Both the position numbers and the translations under genes were made by a program. Positions 43,911 through 52,291 of a stretch of DNA of 64,000 nucleotides are shown piece by piece; position 1 is the first letter of the stretch; every line of letters begins with the position of its first letter. Below the pieces are notes generated by a model. It ran no database searches. It had not been told where the DNA came from and saw only the letters and a list, made by a program, of their open reading frames with translations. The stretch covers positions 3,348,001 to 3,412,000 of the forward strand of contig NZ_CP094528.1 of assembly GCF_022811705.1 (NCBI RefSeq). The letters are read 5' to 3'. The stretch is from Agromyces larvae. GTDB lineage: Bacteria; Actinomycetota; Actinomycetes; Actinomycetales; Microbacteriaceae.

Positions 43911-44927
43911 GTGGCATCCGAGGGTTCGAACCGCGTCATCCAGGCCGAGAACCTCACCGTGCTGCCCACCCTGCCGAGCGGATCCTTCACCCTCGTCTAC
44001 CTCGACCCGCCGTTCAACACCGGGCGGACGCAGGCCCGCCGGGCGCTGCGCCACGTGCGGGTGCGCGACGCCTCCGGCGAAGCATCCGAGGCATCCGAGG
44101 CGTCCGCAGCATCCGGCGCGTCTGCGCCTTCCGGCGCGGAATCCGAGGCATCCGCACCTTCCCAGGCTGCCGCGGTCTCGCGAGCCGAACCGGATGCCGC
44201 GCCCGCCGCACCCCGCACCATCACCGGGTTCGCCGGCAAGCAGTACGAGCGCATCCGCGGCGACCTGCTGCGCTTCGACGACCGCTTCGACGACTACTGG
44301 GGCTTCCTCGAGCCGCGCATCGACGAGGCGTGGCGACTCCTCGCCGACGACGGCACGCTGTACCTGCACCTCGACTACCGCGAGGCGCACTACGCGAAGG
44401 TGCTGCTCGACGCGCGGTTCGGGCGCGAGTCGTTCCTCAACGAGATCATCTGGGCCTACGACTACGGCGCGAAGGCGAAGCACCGCTGGCCCACCAAGCA
44501 CGACACGATCCTCGTCTACGTGAAGAACCCCGACGCGTACTGGTTCGACTCGACCGCCGTCGACCGCGAACCGTACATGGCGCCGGGGCTCGTGACCCCC
44601 GAGAAGGCCGCGGCGGGCAAACTGCCGACCGACGTGTGGTGGCACACGATCGTGTCGCCGACCGGGCGCGAGAAGACGGGGTATCCGACGCAGAAGCCCG
44701 AGGGGGTGCTGCGCCGCATTGTGCAGGCGTCGAGCCGGCCGGGCGACTGGGTGCTCGACTTCTTCGCCGGGTCCGGCACGACCGGGGCGGTCGCCGCGGC
44801 CCTCGACCGCCGGTTCGTGCTCATCGACGAGCATCCTGACGCGATCGCAGTGATGCGGCGCCGGTTCGCCGGGCTGGCGGATGTCTCGTTCGAGACCGCG
44901 GCGTCCGGCCCGCCCCCACCCACCTGA
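43911..44927 (+). CDS. Site-specific DNA methyltransferase (beta-class order)
   Basis: 338 aa. The catalytic motif DPPF is near residue 25 (LVYLDPPFNTGRTQ), and the SAM-binding motif DFFAGSGTTGAVAAAL is near 285. This order is that of the beta group of amino-methyltransferases (N6-adenine or N4-cytosine). GTG start at 43911. An unusual Ser/Ala/Glu-rich low-complexity segment (about 53-105) splits the core after DPPF. No restriction enzyme gene is adjacent, so it is probably a solitary, epigenetic or repair-linked enzyme. Recognition sequence unknown. Confidence 0.88.
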   Translation: MASEGSNRVIQAENLTVLPTLPSGSFTLVYLDPPFNTGRTQARRALRHVRVRDASGEASEASEASAASGASAPSGAESEASAPSQAAAVSRAEPDAAPAAPRTITGFAGKQYERIRGDLLRFDDRFDDYWGFLEPRIDEAWRLLADDGTLYLHLDYREAHYAKVLLDARFGRESFLNEIIWAYDYGAKAKHRWPTKHDTILVYVKNPDAYWFDSTAVDREPYMAPGLVTPEKAAAGKLPTDVWWHTIVSPTGREKTGYPTQKPEGVLRRIVQASSRPGDWVLDFFAGSGTTGAVAAALDRRFVLIDEHPDAIAVMRRRFAGLADVSFETAASGPPPPT

Positions 44928-44959
44928 CCACCCCACCCACCTCACCCGACCGACGAGCG

Positions 44960-45027
44960 CGAGTGTTTCCGTTCGCGCTCCGTGTTTCCGCCCGAAGGGA
45001 AACCGAGGGCACGAACGGAAACACTCG
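44960..45027. repeat. Nested 68-nt inverted repeat
   Basis: Outer arms CGAGTGTTTCCGTTCG (44960-44975) and its perfect complement at 45012-45027. Inside lie GTTTCC (44984-44989) and GGAAAC (44998-45003), a second hairpin. It occupies the 135-nt gap between the methyltransferase stop and the LLM oxidoreductase, ending 36 nt before the latter's ATG. It may be a terminator or an RNA structure. Confidence 0.85.
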
Positions 45028-45062
45028 GCCGATCGAGCCCCGACCAGGAGAGCAGACAGCAC

Positions 45063-45983
45063 ATGAAGTTCAGGATCTTCACCGAGCCCCAGCAGGGCGC
45101 CACCTACGAGCAGCAGGTGCGCATGGCGCAGGCCGCCGAACGACTCGGGTTCGACGCGTGGTTCCGCAGCGACCACTTCCTCGCGATGGGCGTCGACGGC
45201 CGGCCCGGGCCGACCGACTCATGGGTGACGCTGGGGGCGATCGCCCGCGAGACCTCGACGATCCGGCTCGGCACGCTGGTGTCGAGCGCGACGTTCCGGC
45301 ATCCGTCGCTGCTCGCGATCCAGGTCGCGCAGGTCGACGCGATGAGCCGCGGGCGCATCGAGCTCGGGCTCGGCACCGGATGGTTCGAGGCCGAGCACGC
45401 CGCGTACGGATTCCCGTTCCCGAAGGCGCGCTTCGGCATCCTCGAAGAGCAGCTGGAGGTGATCACCGGGCTCTGGTCGACCCCGATCGGTGCGACCTTC
45501 ACGCACGCGGGTGCGAACTACACACTGACGGATGCTCCGGCGCTGCCGAAGCCCGTGCAGCAGCCGCTGCCCGTGATCGTCGGGGGAGCGGGCCCGAAGC
45601 GCACGCCCGCGATCGCCGCAAGGTTCGCGAGCGAGTACAACGTGGCGTTCCGCTCGGACGACGAGATCGCCGCGGGCTTCGCGCGAGTGCGGGCGGCGGT
45701 GTCGGATGCCGGGCGCGCACCCGGGTCGATGACGTACTCGGCGGCCCTCACCTCGACCGTCGGGGCGACCAAGGCCGAGTACCGCCGGCGGGCCGAGACG
45801 ATCGGTCGCGACCCCGAGGAGCTGCGCCGCAACGGCGTCGCCGGCACCCCGCAGGAGTTGGTCGACCGCCTCGGCGGGCTCGCCGAGCTGGGCGTCGAGA
45901 CGATCTACCTGCAGGTGCTCGACTTCGACGACCTCGACGTGCTCGAGCTCCTCGCGAGCGAGGTCGTGCCGCAGGTGCGCTGA
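45063..45983 (+). CDS. LLM-class (luciferase-like) F420-dependent oxidoreductase
   Basis: 306 aa TIM barrel of the luciferase-like monooxygenase superfamily (AAERLGFDAWFRSDHFLAMG, STIRLGTLVSSATFRHPSLLAIQVAQVDAMSRGRIELGLGTGWFE). In Actinobacteria most such enzymes use coenzyme F420, though FMN use cannot be excluded. AGGAG precedes the ATG at 45063. The substrate is unknown. Convergent with cebR. Confidence 0.87.
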   Translation: MKFRIFTEPQQGATYEQQVRMAQAAERLGFDAWFRSDHFLAMGVDGRPGPTDSWVTLGAIARETSTIRLGTLVSSATFRHPSLLAIQVAQVDAMSRGRIELGLGTGWFEAEHAAYGFPFPKARFGILEEQLEVITGLWSTPIGATFTHAGANYTLTDAPALPKPVQQPLPVIVGGAGPKRTPAIAARFASEYNVAFRSDDEIAAGFARVRAAVSDAGRAPGSMTYSAALTSTVGATKAEYRRRAETIGRDPEELRRNGVAGTPQELVDRLGGLAELGVETIYLQVLDFDDLDVLELLASEVVPQVR

Positions 45984-46037
45984 CGCGGGCCCGCGCCCCG
46001 CGCCCCGCGGCCCACGCGCTCGCGCTCTGTTCACCGC

Positions 46038-46102
46038 TCTGCGCCACTTCGGCGGCCTCCGCGCCAGCCGAGGTGGCGCAAAGGACGGGCAGGTGGCGCA
46101 GC
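46038..46102. repeat. Interspersed palindromic repeat, family 2, copy C
   Basis: TGCGCCACTTCGGC (46040-46053) pairs with GCCGAGGTGGCGCA (46067-46080) with one mismatch. A further AGGTGGCGCAGCGGC follows at 46091-46105. It fills most of the convergent gap between the LLM gene and cebR and is a plausible two-way terminator. Confidence 0.8.
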
Positions 46103-46154
46103 GGCGGGACCGGGCCGAGCGGCAGCGGCCGCGCGGCTGCGCAGCGCCGCCGCG

Positions 46155-47174
46155 TCAGCTCGACTGGCGCACCACGAGCCGGGTCGGCAGCAGCGTCGTC
46201 GCGGGCACGTCCTCGCCGTCGATGAGCCGCACGAGCGTGCGGGCCATCACCTCGCCCATCTCGAGCGACGGCTGGTGCACGGTGGTGAGCGGCGGAACGG
46301 CCATGGCGGCGTACTGGTCGTCGTCGAAGCCGACGACGGCCACGTCGCCCGGGATCGACCGCCCGGTCTCGAGGATCGCCGTGTACGCGCCGATCGCCAT
46401 CTGGTCGTTCGCCGCGAAGACGCCGTCGATCGAGGGTTCGCGCTCGAGCAGGCGCCGCATCGCCTCGGCACCGGAGGCGGGGCTGAAGTCGCCGTAGCCC
46501 ACGAGGTCGATCGCGAGACCGGCGCGCTCGAGCGACCGCTGCCAGCCGCGCAACCGGTCGACGCCGGGCGGCATGTCCTGCGGGCCGGCGATCGCGGCGA
46601 TGCGGCGGCGGCCGCGTTCGACGAGGTGGTCGCCCGCGAGTTCGGCGCCGTGCGCGTTATCGACGTCGACGGTGTGGTTGACCTGCTCGCCCGGGTCGAG
46701 CGGGCGGCCGCCGAACACCACGGGCAGCGATCGGCTGACGTGCGCGTACGAGTGGTCGCCGGTGTGGTGCGATGCGACGAGGGCGCCGTCGACGTTGCCG
46801 CCGAGCAGGTAGCGCCGGGTCTTGTCGAAGGCGGCCTCGGACTCGATGAGCATCGACAGCGTGTACTCGGTGTCGGCGAGTGCGAGCCCGATGCCCTGCA
46901 CGAGGGTCGCGAAGAACGGGTCGTTGAACACCTTCGCGGTGGACTCGGGCACGACCAGCGCGATCGCCTGGGTCCGCCGGCTCGCGAGCGAGCGTGCCGC
47001 GCGGTTCGGCACGTAGTTCAGCGCCGCGATCGCCTCCTGCACGACGGCGACGACGTCGGGGCTGACCTTCGGCGATCCGTTGACGACGCGTGAGACGGTC
47101 GCGCGCGAGACTCCGGCGCGCGCGGCGACCATCTCCAACGTCGGCGCGGAGCCGGCGTTCGGGATCCCAGCCAT
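46155..47174 (-). CDS. cebR: LacI-family cellobiose repressor
   Basis: 339 aa. The helix-turn-helix TLEMVAARAGVSRATVSRVVNGSPKV is at about 12-37, with a periplasmic-binding-like effector domain. The position directly after cebEFG-bglC and the CebR-box palindromes at 52148-52241 and 37894-37909 support its identity as the CebR/CelR repressor, released by cellobiose in Streptomyces and Thermobifida. It lies 24 nt downstream of bglC on the same strand, so it is part of the operon it controls. ATG at 47172-47174. Confidence 0.88.
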   Translation of the reverse strand: MAGIPNAGSAPTLEMVAARAGVSRATVSRVVNGSPKVSPDVVAVVQEAIAALNYVPNRAARSLASRRTQAIALVVPESTAKVFNDPFFATLVQGIGLALADTEYTLSMLIESEAAFDKTRRYLLGGNVDGALVASHHTGDHSYAHVSRSLPVVFGGRPLDPGEQVNHTVDVDNAHGAELAGDHLVERGRRRIAAIAGPQDMPPGVDRLRGWQRSLERAGLAIDLVGYGDFSPASGAEAMRRLLEREPSIDGVFAANDQMAIGAYTAILETGRSIPGDVAVVGFDDDQYAAMAVPPLTTVHQPSLEMGEVMARTLVRLIDGEDVPATTLLPTRLVVRQSS

Positions 47175-47198
47175 CCGGCCCCCCTCTCGTGACTCCGA

Positions 47199-48722
47199 TT
47201 ACCCCACGATAGCCGCAGCGCCGGATGCACCGGACGCCCCGGCGGGTGCGGCGCCCGCACCGGCGCCCGCACCGGCAGCACCCGCGCCCGCCGAGCCCTT
47301 CGCCTCGGCGATGAGCCGCGCGTACGCGAGGGCGCTGTCCTTCGGGGTGCGCACGAGCGTGTCGTAGTCGACGTGCACGATGCCGAACCGCTTCGCGTAT
47401 CCCCACGCCCACTCGAAGTTGTCGAGCAGCGACCACACGAAGTATCCGCGCACGTCGGCGCCGCGATCGATCGCCCGGCCGACGGCGGCGACGTGGTCGA
47501 GGATGTACCGGGTGCGTTCGACGTCGTGCACGCGCCCGTCGTCGCCGAGCACGTCGTCGTACGACGCGCCGTTCTCGGTGACGTACAGCGGCGGCAGGTT
47601 GTCGTACTCGCGGCCGAGCCGCACGAGCAGTTCCTCGAGCCCCGACGGGTTGACCTCCCAGTCCATCGCGGTGCGCGGCAGGCCTCGCGACGGGAAGCTC
47701 ACGTACTCGGAACCGGGGAACGGCGAGCGGCCGGGCTTGTCGGTCGGGCGCAGGCCGGCGGGCGTGCCCTCGGGCAGCGGATGCCCCGACACGTTGTCGT
47801 CGTGGTAGTGGTTCACGCCGAGGAAGTCGATCGGCTGCGAAATGGCCTCGAGGTCGCCGGGCAGGATCCGTTCGGCCAGGCCGAACGCCTTCACGTCCTC
47901 GAGCAGGTCGGTCGGGTACGCCCCGAGCAGCAGCGGCTCCAGGAACATCCGGTTCCAGAGGGCGTCGATGCGGCGTGCCGCTTCGAGGTCGACGGGATCG
48001 GCGGGATGGTTCGGTACCGCGTTCGTGAGGTTGAGGGTGATGCCCAACCGGATGTCGCGCCCCGCGGCATCCGTCGATGACGCCGCAGCGAGCTCGCGGA
48101 GCCGCTTGACCGCCAGACCGTGGGCGAGATGCTGATGGTGCACCGCGGCCAGACCCGCGACCGGGTCGTTCAGGCCCGGCGCGTGCTCGCCGCCGATGTA
48201 GCCGATGAGCGACGAGCAGAGCGGCTCGTTGAACGTCGTCCAGTGCGAGACGCGGTCGCCGAGCGCGCCGTACACCGCCTCGGCGTACTCGACGAACCGG
48301 TACGCGGTGTCGCGGTTGGCCCAGCCGCCGCGTTCCTGCAGCGCCTGCGGGAGGTCCCAGTGGTAGAGCGTGAGCCAGGGCAGTACGCCCTGTTCGAGCA
48401 GTTCGTCGACGAGCCGCGAGTAGAAGTCGAGGCCCTCCTGGTTGACGGTGCGCCCGCCGGGCACGACCCGTGCCCACGACGTCGAGAACCGGTACGAGTC
48501 GAGGCCGAGCTCGCGCATGAGGGCGACGTCCTCGGGCACGCGGTGGTAGTGGTCGACGGCCTGCTCGGGGGTGTCGCCGCCGGCGACGGCGTTCGGCACG
48601 CGGGCGAACGCGTCCCAGATCGAGTCCTCTTTGCCGCCCTCGTGGGCGGCGCCCTCGATCTGGGCCGCGGCGGTCGCCGAGCCCCAGATGAAGCCTGCGG
48701 GGAAGTGCGTGTGCTGGGTCAA
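47199..48722 (-). CDS. bglC: Beta-glucosidase, GH1
   Basis: 507 aa cytoplasmic enzyme that hydrolyses cellobiose to glucose. The N-terminus FPAGFIWGSATAAAQIEGA, acid/base Glu in TTFNEPL and nucleophile Glu in LYVTENGAS are the GH1 signature. No ATG fits, so the start is placed at TTG 48720-48722, which overlaps the cebG stop by 4 nt and leaves three residues before HTHFPAGF. The last 35 residues are an Ala/Gly-rich low-complexity tail outside the barrel. Its place after cebG is that of Streptomyces bglC. Confidence 0.9.
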   Translation of the reverse strand: MTQHTHFPAGFIWGSATAAAQIEGAAHEGGKEDSIWDAFARVPNAVAGGDTPEQAVDHYHRVPEDVALMRELGLDSYRFSTSWARVVPGGRTVNQEGLDFYSRLVDELLEQGVLPWLTLYHWDLPQALQERGGWANRDTAYRFVEYAEAVYGALGDRVSHWTTFNEPLCSSLIGYIGGEHAPGLNDPVAGLAAVHHQHLAHGLAVKRLRELAAASSTDAAGRDIRLGITLNLTNAVPNHPADPVDLEAARRIDALWNRMFLEPLLLGAYPTDLLEDVKAFGLAERILPGDLEAISQPIDFLGVNHYHDDNVSGHPLPEGTPAGLRPTDKPGRSPFPGSEYVSFPSRGLPRTAMDWEVNPSGLEELLVRLGREYDNLPPLYVTENGASYDDVLGDDGRVHDVERTRYILDHVAAVGRAIDRGADVRGYFVWSLLDNFEWAWGYAKRFGIVHVDYDTLVRTPKDSALAYARLIAEAKGSAGAGAAGAGAGAGAAPAGASGASGAAAIVG

Positions 48723-49651
48723 CCCTTCACTGCTCCTGCCATGATTCCGGAGATGAGCTGCTTGCCCGCCACGATGAACAGGATGAGCAGCGGGATGGTC
48801 GCCATGACCGCGCCGGTGAGCACGATCGAGTAGTCGATGTAGAAGCCCGACTGCAGCTGGCTGAGCGCCGTCTGCAGGGTGGGGTTCGACGGGCTCAGCA
48901 CGATGAGCGGCCAGAGGTAGTCGGTCCAGGCCGTCATGAACGTGAAGAGGCCGAGGATCGCCATCGCGGGCCGGGCGGCCGGCAGTGCGACGTGGAAGAA
49001 CGTGCGGATCTGGCTGGCGCCGTCCATGCGCGCCGCCTCGATGAGCTCGTCGGGGATGACGTCGACCAGGTACTGCCGCATGAAGAACACGCCGAACGCC
49101 GTCACCAGCATGGGCACGATGACCGCGCCGATCGTGCCGGTCCAGCCGAGCTCTTTCATCACCATGAACAGCGGGATGATGCCGAGCTGGGTCGGGATCG
49201 CCATGGTGGCGATGACGAACACCATGAGGCCGTCGCGACCGCGGAAGCGGAGCTTGGCGAACGCGTAGCCCGCGAGGGTCGAGAACGTCACGACCGAGAT
49301 CGTGATGATCGACGAGATGAGCACGGAGTTCCACAGCGCCAGCCAGAACGGGATGGCGTCGAGCACCTTCTGCGCGTTGGTCAGGAAGTTGCCGCCGGGC
49401 AGGAGCGGCAGCGTTTCGCCGCGGGTGGCGTTGGTGCCGCTGCCGACGACGAACGACCACCACAGCGGGTAGGCGCCGCCGATGACGAAGGCCGCGAGCA
49501 GCCCGTAGGTCAGGAATCCGGGGCGGCTGCCGATGCCGGCCTCGCCGAGGCGCGAGCGGTGTCGGCCGCCGCGGCCGGGGCGCGCGGGTCGCTCGGGCGA
49601 GACGACGTCGACGCGTTCGGCGGGGATCGGCTCGGGGGTGACGGTGGTCAT
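48719..49651 (-). CDS. cebG: Cellobiose ABC transporter permease
   Basis: 310 aa, MalG-type, with a disordered 40-residue start and about six membrane segments. The EAA loop is DELIEAARMDGASQIRTFFHVALP. The ATG at 49649-49651 overlaps the cebF stop (ATGA). It needs an external ATPase, which in Streptomyces is MsiK; none is encoded here. Confidence 0.9.
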   Translation of the reverse strand: MTTVTPEPIPAERVDVVSPERPARPGRGGRHRSRLGEAGIGSRPGFLTYGLLAAFVIGGAYPLWWSFVVGSGTNATRGETLPLLPGGNFLTNAQKVLDAIPFWLALWNSVLISSIITISVVTFSTLAGYAFAKLRFRGRDGLMVFVIATMAIPTQLGIIPLFMVMKELGWTGTIGAVIVPMLVTAFGVFFMRQYLVDVIPDELIEAARMDGASQIRTFFHVALPAARPAMAILGLFTFMTAWTDYLWPLIVLSPSNPTLQTALSQLQSGFYIDYSIVLTGAVMATIPLLILFIVAGKQLISGIMAGAVKG

Positions 49652-50667
49652 CGCTTCGCTCCCTTCGGGCGGCGAGTGCGCGTGGTGCCGGAGGCGGCCA
49701 CACGGCGCGAGATGAGGAAGTTGATCAGGCCGACCGCGACGATCAGCAGGAACAGGAGCCAGGCGACCGCCGCCGCCTCGCCGAAGTCGCGACGGAAGAA
49801 CGCGAGCTCCCACATGAACAGCACGGTGGTCTGGAATTGCCGGTCGCTGCCGCCGATGCCGCCCGCGTTCGACACGTCGAACAGGCGCGGTTCGGTGAAG
49901 ATCTGCAGACCGCCGATGGTCGCGGTGATGACCACGAAGATGAGCGTCGGGCGGATGCTCGGGATCGTGATCGAGAAGAAGCGGCGTACCGCGCCGGCCC
50001 CGTCGATCGCGGCGGACTCGTAGAGGTCCTTCGGCACGGCCTGCATGGCGGCCAGGAGGATCAGCGTGTTGTAGCCGGTCCACCGCCAGTTCACCATGGT
50101 CGCGATCGCGATGTGCGAGAGGAAGGTGTTGTGCTTCCACTCCTGATCGGGGATGCCGACGAGGTTGAGGAGGTTGTTCACGAGACCGTCGGCCTCGTTG
50201 AACACGCTGGAGAAGATGAGCGCGACGGCGACCGGCGTGACGACGTAGGGCAGCAGGATGCTCATGCGCCAGAACGTCTTGGCCCGCAGCCCCTGGTCGA
50301 GCAGGTAGGCGCAGAGCAGCGCGACGATCAGCTGGGGGATCGCGGAGAGCAGGAAGATGCTCACCGTGTTGAAGATCGAGTTCCAGAAGAAGCGGTCGTT
50401 GAGGATGGCGACGAAGTTGTCGAATCCGACGAACGGCCCCTGCCCGGTGAGCAGGTCCCACTCGTGCAGCGACACGATGAACGTGTAGGCGAGGGGGAAG
50501 AGGCCGACGAGGGCGAAGAGGATGAAGAACGGCGAGACGTAGAAGTACGGGCTCGCCTTCTGGTCGAAGCGGCTGAGGCGCTGACGCGGGGTGAGTGCGC
50601 TCCGGATCCGTCGGCGCGTCGGCGCCGCGGGCGGGGCTGAAGTATCCGGCCGGAGGGTGGTGGTCAT
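49648..50667 (-). CDS. cebF: Cellobiose ABC transporter permease
   Basis: 339 aa, MalF-type, about six membrane segments. The EAA loop is DLYESAAIDGAGAVRRFFSITIP. It lies 132 nt downstream of cebE, the gap being occupied by a strong hairpin. The C-terminus is basic (RRVAASGTTRTRRPKGAKR). Confidence 0.9.
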   Translation of the reverse strand: MTTTLRPDTSAPPAAPTRRRIRSALTPRQRLSRFDQKASPYFYVSPFFILFALVGLFPLAYTFIVSLHEWDLLTGQGPFVGFDNFVAILNDRFFWNSIFNTVSIFLLSAIPQLIVALLCAYLLDQGLRAKTFWRMSILLPYVVTPVAVALIFSSVFNEADGLVNNLLNLVGIPDQEWKHNTFLSHIAIATMVNWRWTGYNTLILLAAMQAVPKDLYESAAIDGAGAVRRFFSITIPSIRPTLIFVVITATIGGLQIFTEPRLFDVSNAGGIGGSDRQFQTTVLFMWELAFFRRDFGEAAAVAWLLFLLIVAVGLINFLISRRVAASGTTRTRRPKGAKR

Positions 50668-50751
50668 CGGAGTTCCTCGGAGTGGGTTCGGTCCGGTCCC
50701 CGAGCCGGTCGAGGTGGGGCGGTGCGGCTGGAGCGGGGCGGGGCGGTGGGT

Positions 50752-50793
50752 GACGGGCGGGGACCTGAGCTGACGCTCGGGTCCCCGCCCGTC
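50752..50793 (-). terminator. Intercistronic hairpin between cebE and cebF
   Basis: GACGGGCGGGGACC (50752-50765) pairs perfectly with GGTCCCCGCCCGTC (50780-50793), and the loop adds GAGC / GCTC, giving about 18 bp. It begins 7 nt after the cebE stop. It should attenuate read-through or stabilise cebE mRNA, so the binding protein is made in excess over the permeases. Confidence 0.75.
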
Positions 50794-50799
50794 GGTCGG

Positions 50800-52104
50800 C
50801 TAACCGACCAGTTCGTTGACGAGCTCGAGTGCCTGGTTCCAGGCCTCCTCGGAGGTCGCCTCACCGCGGTCGAACGCGTCGAGCGCGACCTGGAAGGCGT
50901 TCTCCTGGATCACCGAGTCGTCGGGACCCTTGAACTGGGCGACCACACCCTGGGCGCGCGCGGCGAGGATCGCACCGGTGGGCGCGTCGTTGAAGAACTC
51001 GTTCGGCGTCGCCTCGGCGGCGAGGGTCTCCTGCGCCTTGATGGTGCTCGGGAAGTTGCCCGCGGCCTTGGACTGCTTGACCTGCTGCTCGGGCTGGGTC
51101 AGCCAGTCGGCGAGCTTCGCGGCCTCTTCCTTGTGCTTGCTGGTCTCGGGGATCGAGAGCCACGCGCCACCCCAGTTGCCCTGACCACCGGGGAAGACGT
51201 CGGCGAAGTCCCAACCGGTCGAGGCGTCGCCGCCGCCGGCCTCGGTGTTCGACTGCACGACGCCGAGCATCCAGCCCGGGCAGACGAACGTGGCGAAGTT
51301 GCCGTCGACGAACGACTTGCCGCCGTTCCAGTCCCAGCGCGCGTCGGCCGCGGACAGGCCGCTCGTGATGGCGTCGGAGATCCAGCCCCAGCGCTCTTCG
51401 AGCTCGGCGTTGCCCTCGATGTTCAGCTCGCCGTCACGGGTGTAGTAGCCCTCGGGAAGCTGGTTCACCATCGAGTTCCACACGAAGCTCGACTGGTCGT
51501 ACCAGGCCTTGCCGGTGGCGGCCTTGTACTGCTTGCCGATTTCGAAGTAGTGCTGCCAGTCGCCCTCGAGCAGTTCGGCGACGCTCTCGCGGTCGCTCGG
51601 GAGGCCTGCGGCCTCGAACAGCGGGCCGTTGTAGCAGATGCCGGTCGGGCCGATGTCGGTGCCGTAGCCGATGACGCGGCCCTCGGGGTCGGTGCCCCCC
51701 TCGTACTTCCAGTCGACCCAGTCGGTCTTGCGGTCCTCGATGCCGTAGTCGCGCAGGTCGACGAACTGGTCGGAGACCTCCATGATGGCGCCGATCCAGC
51801 CCTCTTCGACCGCGACGATGTCGCTGAGGCCGCTGCCGGCGGCGATCTTCGTGAACGCGTCGGTGCGGGCGTTGCCGCCGGTGTCGATGTTCGTCGCCTC
51901 GATCTTCACCCCGGGGTTGGCGGCCTCGTACTCCTTGTAGAGGTCGTCGTATCCGAAGGTGCCGAACGTGGTGATGGTGAGGGTCACTTCCTCACCATCA
52001 CCGCCTTCCTCGCCGCTGCCGTTCGAGCAGGCGGTCGCAAGGAGGGCGATGGATGCCGCGCCGGCGACGGCGGCGACAGCCCGGGTGCGTCGTGAAAGCT
52101 TCAC
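50800..52104 (-). CDS. cebE: Cellobiose-binding lipoprotein of the ABC importer
   Basis: 434 aa. The signal sequence ends in lipobox ATAC (acylated Cys at residue 26), followed by a Gly/Glu-rich linker and a CUT1 binding-protein fold. The GTG start at 52102-52104 has AAAGGAG 6 nt upstream. The promoter (TTGACA/CAAAGT) is flanked by three CebR-type palindromes. The identification as CebE rests on the gene order cebEFG-bglC-cebR and on the operators; xylo- or other beta-oligosaccharides remain possible. Confidence 0.87.
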   Translation of the reverse strand: MKLSRRTRAVAAVAGAASIALLATACSNGSGEEGGDGEEVTLTITTFGTFGYDDLYKEYEAANPGVKIEATNIDTGGNARTDAFTKIAAGSGLSDIVAVEEGWIGAIMEVSDQFVDLRDYGIEDRKTDWVDWKYEGGTDPEGRVIGYGTDIGPTGICYNGPLFEAAGLPSDRESVAELLEGDWQHYFEIGKQYKAATGKAWYDQSSFVWNSMVNQLPEGYYTRDGELNIEGNAELEERWGWISDAITSGLSAADARWDWNGGKSFVDGNFATFVCPGWMLGVVQSNTEAGGGDASTGWDFADVFPGGQGNWGGAWLSIPETSKHKEEAAKLADWLTQPEQQVKQSKAAGNFPSTIKAQETLAAEATPNEFFNDAPTGAILAARAQGVVAQFKGPDDSVIQENAFQVALDAFDRGEATSEEAWNQALELVNELVG

Positions 52105-52147
52105 GGGTCACTCCTTTGTGCGTGGATGTGTGAATTGGTGCGATCGC

Positions 52148-52241
52148 GTGGGAGCGCTCTCTCGGGGGACGTGAGAGCGCTCTCACCCTGTCGGGGAGAG
52201 ACTTTGGCATGTTCCGGCGGCGCTGTCAAGAGAGCGCTCTC
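52148..52241 (-). promoter_or_regulatory. cebE promoter with three CebR-type operators
   Basis: On the minus strand, -35 TTGACA (52224-52229) and -10 CAAAGT (52201-52206) have a 17-bp spacer. O1 GAGAGCGCTCTC (52230-52241) abuts the -35. O2 GTGAGAGCGCTCTCAC (52171-52186) lies just past the start point. O3 GTGGGAGCGCTCTCTC (52148-52163) lies 7 nt further. O2 is identical to the cellulase operator at 37894-37909. Confidence 0.85.
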
Positions 52242-52279
52242 ACCAATGGGACGATCGGCTCTCCCGAAGGGGCCGCGGT

Positions 52280-52285
52280 TACACT
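52280..52285 (+). promoter_or_regulatory. Leaderless -10 element for the VanY-type gene
   Basis: TACACT is followed by 6 nt and the ATG at 52292. Confidence 0.55.
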
Positions 52286-52291
52286 CGCCTC

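Noticed and set aside
43911..45983. Restriction-modification or phage-defence island around the DNA methyltransferase
   Set aside because: Neighbouring genes are flavodoxin, small membrane protein, lipoate ligase and LLM oxidoreductase; no nuclease, helicase or defence domain is visible.
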